A stretch of DNA of 40,882 nt. Source: a virus. The stretch lies in IMG/VR virus record IMGVR_UViG_3300048536_000332, positions 1 through 40,882 of that record; one strand, 5' to 3'. The notes beneath the pieces were generated by a model that saw only the letters and a list, made by a program, of their open reading frames with translations, was not told the DNA's origin and searched no databases. Each line of letters starts with the position of its first letter. Within the stretch, counting starts at the first letter, position 1. Positions 21,720 to 30,918 of the stretch are shown here, piece after piece. A program made the translations under genes and the position numbers.

Positions 21720-24440
21720 ATGGCTGAACGTTTATTCCAAGGCCAGATCCGGTCAGCAGCTCAACCTCTTGGGGCGTTCATTACCCCTAGTCAGAACAAC
21801 ATCGCGGGTGCAGCTAGGCCATCCCAGATGCCAGCAGCATCGAGGATCGCAACGCTTCAGCAGGCCGGCACAAGTTCGGTTGCTGGGTTCAATCAGTTTG
21901 AGCAACTGGCGTCATCGTTGGCGCCTTTTAGCAAGCAGGTGTCTTCGCTTGTTAATAAAGGATTTCGCCAGTACGCAACCAGCAACATTGAAGCGGGTTA
22001 CTACGACGAGTTAAGGAATAATCAGGCGCTGGGCATGGCGAACCTGCAAGTGAATCAAGAGGCTGGTGCTGCTGATGCAGCATCAACAATCAATTCGCTG
22101 GCAAAAACTGATCCGGTTGGTGCAACGTTGTTGCGTGAGGCCAACCCTTGGAAGGCTATTGGCCGTCGAAGGGCATTGGCGCAGCTTGCGGCTGGCAACA
22201 TATCTTCTGAGCTGGAAAGCGAGCTTGCGACAAACGCAGGGGTCTTGGCTGGTCTGAAGCCAGGTAGCGGTCAGCTGATGGAAGTCAAACAACAGCTGAC
22301 GCAAGGGGTGCTTAGCAAATTCCAGCTCAATGGCAGCGAGCCTGAGTCTGCTTACTACATCACACCGGCATTAAATAAGGCATGGGATAAGTTTACTGAA
22401 AAGCAGTCAAAGCTTTATACCGATGAGATATACCAAAGCACGATTGAGACAACAAATCTTGCGGTAAATTCAACGCTGCAAACAATGTCCCTGGATGGCA
22501 TTGTGTTGTCTGATGGCAGAACGCTAAGGCCAGGTGATGAGAACTTCGGACTAGCTGCGGGTTTGAAGCTGACGCAGCAGATTGACAATGGCTTGGCAAT
22601 GCTTGGCGGCGAAGATCGCGTCAACGCAATGAAAAAGATTAAAGAGAGTTTGGGCGCTGTCTATGGAATGAATATCCCTGGCATCCGTGACGCCATCGGG
22701 CAAATTCGTCTTGGCAGCAGGACTGTTGAGATGAAAGACCGCCCTAGGTGGATTGATGCCAATCCATTTGAGCTGATGGATTACACCAACAGTGGGATGA
22801 AGATGGTCAAAGAAGGCGATGAGCTTCAACAGGCAGAAGGTGAGCGATACATCAGGGACTTAATGCTTGACCCTGAGCTAGGAATAGCAGGGTTGCCTGA
22901 TGGCCCAGAAAGGCAGGCGCGTGTGGCAGAGCTGCGACAAAGGGGAATCAATCGTGGAGTTAGAGACATAGATAAAGTTATTAGCGACGGGTTGGCAGAA
23001 GCCAACCAAGTCAATGAAGAGCAGTATGCAATTCCGTTTGAGAGGAAAGCGGAAATAATTGCAGGTTTTGACACCCTCTCGCCAAATGATGTCAGCCCTG
23101 AGAATTGGCCAGCCTTAGTCAAGAGCGCAAGAGAGCTTGCATCGCTTGAGCCAACGAGGGCTGACCGAGAGAAAAAGTTTGCTGAATATCTGGGCAAGAT
23201 GACCAAAGCCCGTGAAGACTTTGCCACGCTGCCAACAGGCGCGGCACTGCAATCAAACCTTTCTCGTTATGTCAAAGAAGACTTAAACGATCCAGATATC
23301 GCAAAGTTAAAAGGCAAAGGCACGATGAGTTTTGTCCAGGGATTAGGTCTGCAATATCAAGGCGCTTCTATCGATGCAAAATCTCAGCGGTATGTGGAAT
23401 ATGCCAATGAAGTTCGGTCTATGTATGAGCAACAGATTTGGTATGAATTTACTAAGTATCGGAACAAGAACCCTGGCGTAAAAGACATTCCTTTAAATGA
23501 GCAAGCCAGGCTGAGGGAAGAGGCAATTAAGACTGTCCGTGAAACAGAGTTTTGGGCTGCCGCCAAAGCAAGAGCATTGAAAGCCGCACCACCACCAGCG
23601 GGTAGTGATGGAATGCCGAAGAATGCTCCGGTCAGCCCGGAAGCCAAGGCCGTTCCATTGGACGCTGCGAAGACGATTTCTGATGAAAAAGCAAAACAGT
23701 ACAGAACGGAAAAAGTGATGAGCCCTTACTGGGTTCAAACTGAAATGACAAATCTTTCCACTGGCAAACCGGTTAGCCGTGAGCTTTACGACCTGGCCAG
23801 TAAAGCTGGCACCAGCACTGACCGTTATTTGCTTGAGCAGCTAACGCACTACGCCCAAAAGCTAGATCCAGAAGGCAAATTTCGTGGAGTGTTGCAGAAG
23901 CGAGTCGAACGGGCACGTCAAGCAAATACACCAGCGGCTTCCAATTTCGAGGCAGCTACAGACCCAATGGGCAACCAGTCCTATTCAGGCCGGAGTCCTG
24001 GTTCATGGCTGATGAGCATGTTTGAGCGGCCAGCTGCTGCAGCGACATTGCCGCCAAGTCTGCGAGTGCCAAGCCTGAGCACTCCTGCTGTTAATGGCAA
24101 TTGGATCACGCCATCTGGCTACGAAATCGTTCAGTACGTCACGGGTGATGTGACTGCACCGCATGACGGAGATGCAGTGATTGTTGATTCAGCTGGCCAC
24201 GGTGGCGATCACTATCACAACCACTACGAGTTTGCGACGGTGGCTGCACGTAAGCGTGCCGCCGCTGCATTTAGGGCAGCAGGGTTCAGGGTCACATCTG
24301 AAGTGAGGCCAGGCGATCCCGGTTCTCACGGTGTTGGCCGTGGGCTGGATGTGGCACCGCCCTTAAACCTCCCTCGCACCGTTGAAGCGGAGGCCAGATG
24401 GTCTCGTGCTGCCAACGCCATTCTCGGTTTTACCCCCTAG
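21720..24440 (+). CDS. Internal virion protein, T7 gp15-like, with C-terminal M15-type peptidase-like domain
   Basis: 906 residues (T7 gp15 is 747). The helical bulk matches an ejected internal core protein. The last 130 residues differ: after a Pro/Ser linker comes a compact domain with HGGDHYHNHYEF (about 826-838) and VRPGDPGSHGVGRGLDVAPP (about 860-880). The S-H-x-x-G-x-x-x-D-V pattern is the core of M15/VanY-type D-Ala-D-Ala peptidases that bind zinc. If active, it would open peptidoglycan during DNA entry, a task gp16 transglycosylase performs in T7. I see no clear third zinc ligand motif, so activity is inferred. Confidence 0.8.
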   Translation: MAERLFQGQIRSAAQPLGAFITPSQNNIAGAARPSQMPAASRIATLQQAGTSSVAGFNQFEQLASSLAPFSKQVSSLVNKGFRQYATSNIEAGYYDELRNNQALGMANLQVNQEAGAADAASTINSLAKTDPVGATLLREANPWKAIGRRRALAQLAAGNISSELESELATNAGVLAGLKPGSGQLMEVKQQLTQGVLSKFQLNGSEPESAYYITPALNKAWDKFTEKQSKLYTDEIYQSTIETTNLAVNSTLQTMSLDGIVLSDGRTLRPGDENFGLAAGLKLTQQIDNGLAMLGGEDRVNAMKKIKESLGAVYGMNIPGIRDAIGQIRLGSRTVEMKDRPRWIDANPFELMDYTNSGMKMVKEGDELQQAEGERYIRDLMLDPELGIAGLPDGPERQARVAELRQRGINRGVRDIDKVISDGLAEANQVNEEQYAIPFERKAEIIAGFDTLSPNDVSPENWPALVKSARELASLEPTRADREKKFAEYLGKMTKAREDFATLPTGAALQSNLSRYVKEDLNDPDIAKLKGKGTMSFVQGLGLQYQGASIDAKSQRYVEYANEVRSMYEQQIWYEFTKYRNKNPGVKDIPLNEQARLREEAIKTVRETEFWAAAKARALKAAPPPAGSDGMPKNAPVSPEAKAVPLDAAKTISDEKAKQYRTEKVMSPYWVQTEMTNLSTGKPVSRELYDLASKAGTSTDRYLLEQLTHYAQKLDPEGKFRGVLQKRVERARQANTPAASNFEAATDPMGNQSYSGRSPGSWLMSMFERPAAAATLPPSLRVPSLSTPAVNGNWITPSGYEIVQYVTGDVTAPHDGDAVIVDSAGHGGDHYHNHYEFATVAARKRAAAAFRAAGFRVTSEVRPGDPGSHGVGRGLDVAPPLNLPRTVEAEARWSRAANAILGFTP

Positions 24441-24447
24441 GACACTC

Positions 24448-27400
24448 ATGAACGACTTTGAAGGATTTGAAATTCCTGAGGTGTCCGATGAGGACATGAT
24501 GGAGATGATGAATGCGCCGACCAATCTGAGAGAAGCGCAAGCCGAAAACCCTGGCCTAGTGAAAGGTCCGTTTAACCAATATGTCCCTGCGGACAAGATG
24601 GTTGGCGGCGTTACTGCTCGTGAGTATTACGGCGGCAACCAAAGCAGCAGGCGGCAAACGCAAGCTGAAGTTGATGAAGAGCGGATGGGTGTGTTGAAAC
24701 CCATCAGCCAATTCATGAACTCGATCATGTCTCCTGGCTTTGGCGAAGGGATAGTGACGGGGCCAATCAATGCAGTCAGCAACCTGACCAATGCGATTGG
24801 CGATGTGGTTCAGGGGAAAGAAGTAGACGTCAGTGATGCGTGGCAGATAAAGCCAGAAGTTGCAGCTGCTGCCAACCCCATTCGAGCTATTGGCGGTGAC
24901 ACGGACATCACACCGCAAGACGTTGGCGGTAGGGCATGGGGCGAAGTTTTTGCAGGTGAGTTGGCTGGTGTCGCCACTGGCACGACGGTCCTGAACAAGC
25001 TGGGCAAGATTCCAGCCCTGGTGCGTTTAGGCCAAACAGCCTTAAAAACTCGCACCGCTCAAAAGATTGCGGTCAAGGCTGCCACTGACAGAAGGGTCAG
25101 AGGTGCTGTGAACTTTGGCCGATGGGGCGGAGAGGGCTTAGTTGATACGGCATTCAGCACGTTGTATCAAGATCCCCGTGGGAATATCGCCAATCTTGGT
25201 GACGCTGTTGGGCTTGAACTGCCTGGCAGATATGACGAGGAAACAGATAACTACCTAGACGCATTTGGCAAATCGTTGGTGATGGACGGTGTAGCCGCAC
25301 CATTGAGCCTGATCGGGGCTGGCGCTGCTGTCCCAATTACTAGAAGGCTTGCAACCAATGGCGACCTGCCGCGTTTTATGCAGGAAGTGGCTGACATTGA
25401 GCTGGCTCCTTATAACGCCAGTGTCAGTCAAGCCGCTGCAGTTCAGGCACCTGGCCGAATGATGGATGTTCCTGGTGCTCGACCAGAGCCAGGCATTCCA
25501 GCACCAGTACCTACAGGCAATCGTTCACTGCCACCGGCTGCTGCTGCAGATCTAGTTGATACAGGTGCCCGATCACTTCCACCCGTTGGCCGGACAAGTT
25601 TTGATTACGGGCAGTTTGAGGCTGGGCCTGGATCTGTTGCAGGCACTTTCGATTCAGCAATTAGCCGGACGACTTCTGACCAACGTTTAATTCAGCAGGT
25701 CGAAGCACAGCGAACTCGCCTTGAAGGGATGGGCCTACAGGTCCGGCAAGGGACTGGCCAATATGAGCTGAGCTTCCCTGGCAGTGTTGACCCTGAGGTA
25801 AAGCTTCAGGTCAGGGCGCAGCAAGTTGAGCGCGGCAAGCTTCTCAAGATGGCAGAAGAAGGGCAAGACGTTTCTGAACAGCTAGCTCAAATCGATCAGT
25901 CGATCACCAACTTGATCAGTGGTGGCACCGAAGCAGAGATTCCACCATTGCAGGTTGAGCTTCCTTTTCAAGATGCAATTGACCCACGGCCTGAGCTGAG
26001 CACATTCCTCGCTGAACTCGATGAGCTTGATGACGCACAGCTGAGGCAAATCCTGCCCAACGTTGACAAGAATGAAAAGTTAGCGGCAAGGCAGCTTGAG
26101 CTTGATGAAACCCAAGCTCGAATGCTTGAGGTTCAGCGGCAGATAGATGAAATCAACCAACGGTTACAGCTGGAAGATGGTGCCAAGAAAAAGCTTTCAG
26201 CGACAGGGGCCAAGCGAAAGCTCAATCCACTGACAAGGCAGCTGCAGGAGTTGCAAGAGAGCGCGACACGTTTACAGCAAGAGCCTGCTCAGCCATTTCT
26301 GGTTGGCGATCAATTGAACTTGGCGATGGATCAGCAGAAGGTGCTCGAACTCTTCCCCAGTGCAGAGATCGAAATGCCTCCTTTCTTTGATATGGAGTGG
26401 GACGAGGTAGCTGGCATGTATCGCACGTCTAAATCGCCACAGGGATACGCATCAGTTGACGCTTACCGCGAAGCGTTGCAGAAGTTTCCGCGTGATCTAC
26501 TGCGCAAGATGAATGCACCGCAAGAGGTTAGTGGAGATGGACGGATTGCAGCAATCTTGAAAGCACGTACAGGCCGGAGGGTCTGGTCAGCAAAGAAGGA
26601 AGACATTATCGATTCGATGATTGAGTTTGCCCAGAAGCAAGGCAAGTTCCTTGAACCAGTTGGTGAGCAGTTGGAGTTTGAGATGCAGCAGTCGTTGCCG
26701 TTCAACAGCTTGCGCCAGACAGTTGATGTTGATGGCGAAACTATTGTCGATCTCGTTCCGCCCGAGTTCCCTGGTGGACGTGGGCTTGATGCCGCACAAC
26801 GTGAAGACTTCAAGCAACGGATCCTGCAGGCTGCAATTGATAACGGTGAAGTTCAGGCAGACGTTACGCCAATTCCAGCCAAGGTTCCTCAGCCTGAGTT
26901 CAACCAAACCGAGCTAATCGATTCGTTATTTGCAGATGAAACCGGTCAGCTGCCATTGATGTTTGCTACCGACATGATCCCGGCTTACAAGGCTGGTGGC
27001 AAATCAGCCGAGACAATGCTTGAGGAGATCCGCTTGCGTTACGACTGGGCTGAGTTGGATAACGCCAGTAAGCAGGCATCAAAAGAAGCGTTGATGAAGA
27101 AGGAAGGTTGGGACACGATGACGTGGGAAGAGCAGAAGCAGATGGGGTTGATGGATCCCTCCCTATATGCAGTGCCTACTCGTGAGCGGACTTATATCGG
27201 ACAGCTTGAAGCAGTCACACCACGCGGTGAGCGGACATACGTCGGGCAGCTTGAACCGATCTCTCTTGGTGATGAGTTGTCAGAGGAAGTGTTGGTTGAA
27301 GCTGTGGCCCCTGAGCCTGTAGCCAAGCCAAAGGCACGAACCAAAGCGAAGCGAAAGTCGAAACCGAAACCAGATCTCACACCTGAAGAGCAAGAGCTAA

Positions 27401-27504
27401 AGCGGCTGAAGGACGCAAGCGCCAAGGTTAAAAAGCAATTGAGCGAGGATGAGCAAGAGCTTGCCAGAATGCTCAAACAGCAGGAGATTAATTGCAATGC
27501 CTGA
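24448..27504 (+). CDS. Large internal virion (core) protein, first of two in the gp16 position
   Basis: 1018 residues. I start at ATG 24448 behind AGGA, just after the previous stop, not at the earlier in-frame ATG inside that gene. The N-terminal 330 residues contain Gly/Ala-rich hydrophobic stretches (AGELAGVATGTTVLNKLG; PLSLIGAGAAVPITRR) suited to membrane insertion. The middle has a long coiled coil (about 520-620), and the end is Lys/Pro-rich. A 17-residue-spaced duplication RTYIGQLE / RTYVGQLE lies near the C-terminus. It overlaps the next gene by 8 bases. Together with that gene it seems to replace the single T7 gp16. No lytic transglycosylase motif was found. Confidence 0.75.
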   Translation: MNDFEGFEIPEVSDEDMMEMMNAPTNLREAQAENPGLVKGPFNQYVPADKMVGGVTAREYYGGNQSSRRQTQAEVDEERMGVLKPISQFMNSIMSPGFGEGIVTGPINAVSNLTNAIGDVVQGKEVDVSDAWQIKPEVAAAANPIRAIGGDTDITPQDVGGRAWGEVFAGELAGVATGTTVLNKLGKIPALVRLGQTALKTRTAQKIAVKAATDRRVRGAVNFGRWGGEGLVDTAFSTLYQDPRGNIANLGDAVGLELPGRYDEETDNYLDAFGKSLVMDGVAAPLSLIGAGAAVPITRRLATNGDLPRFMQEVADIELAPYNASVSQAAAVQAPGRMMDVPGARPEPGIPAPVPTGNRSLPPAAAADLVDTGARSLPPVGRTSFDYGQFEAGPGSVAGTFDSAISRTTSDQRLIQQVEAQRTRLEGMGLQVRQGTGQYELSFPGSVDPEVKLQVRAQQVERGKLLKMAEEGQDVSEQLAQIDQSITNLISGGTEAEIPPLQVELPFQDAIDPRPELSTFLAELDELDDAQLRQILPNVDKNEKLAARQLELDETQARMLEVQRQIDEINQRLQLEDGAKKKLSATGAKRKLNPLTRQLQELQESATRLQQEPAQPFLVGDQLNLAMDQQKVLELFPSAEIEMPPFFDMEWDEVAGMYRTSKSPQGYASVDAYREALQKFPRDLLRKMNAPQEVSGDGRIAAILKARTGRRVWSAKKEDIIDSMIEFAQKQGKFLEPVGEQLEFEMQQSLPFNSLRQTVDVDGETIVDLVPPEFPGGRGLDAAQREDFKQRILQAAIDNGEVQADVTPIPAKVPQPEFNQTELIDSLFADETGQLPLMFATDMIPAYKAGGKSAETMLEEIRLRYDWAELDNASKQASKEALMKKEGWDTMTWEEQKQMGLMDPSLYAVPTRERTYIGQLEAVTPRGERTYVGQLEPISLGDELSEEVLVEAVAPEPVAKPKARTKAKRKSKPKPDLTPEEQELKRLKDASAKVKKQLSEDEQELARMLKQQEINCNA

Positions 27505-30500
27505 ATGCCCTGATCTCGCCGCAAAAATTGCGGCAATGCAAGAAAAGATTGCAAAGCAAAAGAAGGTTGATCGTGCTCTTGATGCAACGCTGAAATCAGA
27601 GCCAGAGGCAGGCACACCAAAGGAAAAGAAGCCGCGTGCCAAGTTCAAGATGATGGATGGCACAACGTCTTACGCAGACCCAGAAGTCTTTGCGAAAGAT
27701 CTTGACAGCATGACTGCCAGGCTGGGGGAGGATGAACTAAGGAAAACAGTTCAATCGATCTTTGATAACAAGGTCACGCCAAAAGGAGATGTCGCTGGTA
27801 ATGGCTTAAACATCAATTACAAATTTTTTGATTTTAACGAGGAGAACTTAAATCAAGTTCTCGTGATGATGGGGGCAAGACGGGCAGCGACAAAGGGCGG
27901 CCAAGACTTAATGATGCAATTCACTTCTGAAGTTGCAACAGAAGAGTTTATGGCTCAGCTGACTTTGCAAGGCGGGAACCCAGAAGACATGCTGGCTAGT
28001 CTTTCAAGAGATGCAAAGAAAGTTGCAGGCCTACCATTGGCAATGGTTCAGTCAAAGCGATTGAAGATGGATTCTTCAAGGAAGCTGACTGATGAGCTGA
28101 CGCAATACGCCAAGCAAATTAAAGAAGGAGGTATTGGGGTTACTGATAAAGAGAAGGCAGAACTTCTCAACATGACTAGGTTTGCAATTGCATTTGAAGA
28201 GCTTGATGCAACCCTTTCTCGGAAAGTGGGACAAGCACTGCGAGCACGACAATTCACTAATGCAGAAATAGATGTTGACTCACTGCTTGGCAAAGTCACG
28301 TATGACGGCAATGAATCTTTCGCGGCATTGCAAGAGGGGAGTCTTGCTACGCAGATTTTAAAAGCAATTGAAACTGGTGATGCCCCAGCTTTGGACCGAG
28401 TGGCAAGAGCAAAGCGTCTTGGTGCTGATGTAGGTGCAAGCCTGAACGAAGCAAACTTCTTTACTCAGTTGCGTTTGCTCAATAACTATAGAAAAGCAAA
28501 TCTGTTCTCTTCACCTGCAACTTTCATCCAACGCAATGTGGTGTCAGGTGCTTTAGTTAATGCCAGCTACATGATGGAAGATGTGTATGAAGGCGTTTTT
28601 CGCGCTGGCGTAGGTGATGGATTTAAGGCTGCGCAGTATGCAGCTGCTCAAACGTATCAAGGGTTCAGCACTGCATGGTCAAATGCAATGGCAAGTCTGA
28701 CAAGGGGCGAGGCCACTTTCACAAGAGCGGAATTAAAAGAAGGTGTCGATATTGAATCACTTGCAAAACGTAAAGAGGTTGAAGGTGACAGGTTCAACCT
28801 TTTGTGGGACAAGGTTATTGGCACTGGTCGTGGCGTAGCCCCTGGCAATGTTGTCGCAACAATGAGCCTTCTTAATTCAGGCGCTCGTATCGCAATAGGG
28901 AACCTTGTCGAACAGGCAACCAAAAGAATTCCAGGCACTGGAGGCGCTGCAAAATCAACAGCTGGTTACTCGCCTTCTTTTTCGCTGCTCGCCGCAGGTG
29001 ATGAGATCAATCGCACGATGGCGTTTCATTGGAAGTCCAGCCATGAGTCATACCTTCAAGCCGTAGAAGAATGGGATGAACTTGCCGACACTGCAGGTCG
29101 TTCAAAGTCTGATTGGGTTTCTGCGCGAACCAATGAGCTAGTTGATAAAGCGGTCTTCAAGGGAGCAATGACTGATGACGAGTTGGCGAAAATTCGGCGG
29201 ACAATTGGTGCAAAGCAGTTCTCCGACATGAGCAATGAGACCATGCGTCTCAAGCTCATGAATGATCAGAACGGAATGCCAAACCCAATGAGTCCTGCAG
29301 GGAAGGCAGGCCTTGACCGTGGTGCGGATGTGACGTTCACCCAGAAGCTGAGGGATCCAGTGCTGGGTGGTGTGCAACAGATGCGGCAAAACCCAATTGT
29401 TGGCTGGATGGTTCCTGTCTTTCAAACTCCAATCAACGGATTGAAGTGGACTGTTAGTCGCGACCTGATATTCAACATTGCCGATAGCTTGAGGCGAGAA
29501 AGCCTGCAAGGTATTGCAAGGGTCAAGGGCAAAGAGGTGCCTTATACCGGCAAGCAAATGGCGAAAGACAGAGCCCGTGCATTAAACGCTGCCTTTATTG
29601 CATCAGCAACACAAGCTTTATGGCAAGCCGGACTGTTCACTGATGGTGGTCCGTTTAATCCTGAGAACCGCAAGCTGACAAATAGCAAGATCCCTCCTTA
29701 TTCATTCAGCTTGGGCGGGACAGCTGCTCTTGGAATGTCGAAGATTCTTTTCCCTGGTGCATCAATTGATTTAGTTGATCTGATGGGGCTGCAGGCTGAT
29801 GTGATGCGAGCCTGGAGTGAAGGTGTGATGACTGAAGGCGACCAGAACAGATTGATGAATGGAATTACACAGGCTTACGCAAGAGCTGTTGAAAACAAAA
29901 ACTCTCTTGGCTCGGTGTTGGATATCCTTTCGGCGTTAGGTGGATTGGCACAGGGCAGGGAGGTGCAGTGGGGCCGGATCATGCGCAGCAACATGAACGG
30001 CATTCTTCCTTTGTCCGGTCTGCTGACATCAGGATCGCGTGGCTTCACTGATGCAGATCTGATTGCCACTGACCGCAGGCAGATGACGCCAACTGAATTG
30101 GAGGCCATTGGCAAAGATCCAAACTATGCACTGTTTGATGACTTTGCTCAAACCATTGCTCGCGGGTATCCGTTGCTTGGATTGCCTGGCGCAAAGCTGC
30201 GTCATTACGACTGGATGGGACGTGAAAGGGAGAAGCCTTTTGGCCTGCCTTGGGATGCAACTTCCCCATTTGCCCCAATCATTGTCAAGGACACACCATT
30301 TGATCAATGGCTTGTGAAGCATGGTTTCGGTAGTAAGCCGAACCCAGACGGCAAGCTTGGGGCTGGAGAATTAGGCAAAGGCAATTTCGCGCAGATGTCT
30401 ATTGACGAAGAAAATGACTATCGGGAAAACATGTGGTCATCCAAGGGTGAGATACCAGCCGAGATGATCCTTGGCCAGTCCAATACCTTTATTGATACAG

Positions 30501-30874
30501 GCCTTTATCAGTACGACGTCAACCGTTTCGTGCAAGGCCGAACGCTAAGAGAAGCCTTGACAGCACTGAGTGTTGACCCGTCTTATAACGCTGATCTGAA
30601 TACACCGAATAGTCCATCTTTGACACAGAACATGGGTGACCCGATAAGCGAACGATCGCTATCGCAACGCAAGCTGGGAAAAAAGGGCAACGATCCCCGT
30701 CAGGTTTACAAGGTCTACAACGCGATCGTTAATTACTACAGCTGGTACGGTGCGCAACGGATGACGCAGCTGCACCCTGACTTTGTGAAAAAAGCGTTGG
30801 CCAACCAGCAAATAAAACAGAATGCAGGGATGGAAGATTTAATGGCCACCCCACTGGGTTTGTCTCGGCAGTAA
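27497..30874 (+). CDS. Large internal virion (core) protein, second of two in the gp16 position
   Basis: 1125 residues. Start ATG 27497 has AGGAG at 27483-27487 and overlaps the previous stop by 8 bases, implying 1:1 coupled synthesis. After a charged N-terminus come helices with FSSPATFIQRNVVSGALVNA (about 335-355), a region of LLNSGARIAIGNLVEQAT type, and QNPIVGWMVPVFQTPINGLK (about 630-650). The last motif resembles the N-P-hydrophobic-P-F-x-x-T-P-x-N pattern in large ejected or polyvalent phage proteins. Probably forms the periplasmic DNA tunnel. It ends 44 bp before the fibre gene. Confidence 0.75.
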   Translation: MPECPDLAAKIAAMQEKIAKQKKVDRALDATLKSEPEAGTPKEKKPRAKFKMMDGTTSYADPEVFAKDLDSMTARLGEDELRKTVQSIFDNKVTPKGDVAGNGLNINYKFFDFNEENLNQVLVMMGARRAATKGGQDLMMQFTSEVATEEFMAQLTLQGGNPEDMLASLSRDAKKVAGLPLAMVQSKRLKMDSSRKLTDELTQYAKQIKEGGIGVTDKEKAELLNMTRFAIAFEELDATLSRKVGQALRARQFTNAEIDVDSLLGKVTYDGNESFAALQEGSLATQILKAIETGDAPALDRVARAKRLGADVGASLNEANFFTQLRLLNNYRKANLFSSPATFIQRNVVSGALVNASYMMEDVYEGVFRAGVGDGFKAAQYAAAQTYQGFSTAWSNAMASLTRGEATFTRAELKEGVDIESLAKRKEVEGDRFNLLWDKVIGTGRGVAPGNVVATMSLLNSGARIAIGNLVEQATKRIPGTGGAAKSTAGYSPSFSLLAAGDEINRTMAFHWKSSHESYLQAVEEWDELADTAGRSKSDWVSARTNELVDKAVFKGAMTDDELAKIRRTIGAKQFSDMSNETMRLKLMNDQNGMPNPMSPAGKAGLDRGADVTFTQKLRDPVLGGVQQMRQNPIVGWMVPVFQTPINGLKWTVSRDLIFNIADSLRRESLQGIARVKGKEVPYTGKQMAKDRARALNAAFIASATQALWQAGLFTDGGPFNPENRKLTNSKIPPYSFSLGGTAALGMSKILFPGASIDLVDLMGLQADVMRAWSEGVMTEGDQNRLMNGITQAYARAVENKNSLGSVLDILSALGGLAQGREVQWGRIMRSNMNGILPLSGLLTSGSRGFTDADLIATDRRQMTPTELEAIGKDPNYALFDDFAQTIARGYPLLGLPGAKLRHYDWMGREREKPFGLPWDATSPFAPIIVKDTPFDQWLVKHGFGSKPNPDGKLGAGELGKGNFAQMSIDEENDYRENMWSSKGEIPAEMILGQSNTFIDTGLYQYDVNRFVQGRTLREALTALSVDPSYNADLNTPNSPSLTQNMGDPISERSLSQRKLGKKGNDPRQVYKVYNAIVNYYSWYGAQRMTQLHPDFVKKALANQQIKQNAGMEDLMATPLGLSRQ

Positions 30875-30876
30875 AA

Positions 30877-30909
30877 GCACTACTACACTGAGGGCTGCAC
30901 CTGTGCAAC
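30877..30909 (+). promoter_or_regulatory. Candidate phage promoter elements before the fibre gene
   Basis: GCACTACTACACTG (30877-30890) nearly repeats 2993-3006, and CTGCACCTGTGCAAC (30895-30909) nearly repeats 15932-15946 before the capsid gene. They fill the 44-bp gap ahead of the fibre gene. T7 has a promoter in the same place. Confidence 0.35.
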
Positions 30910-30918
30910 CCTCTAGGC

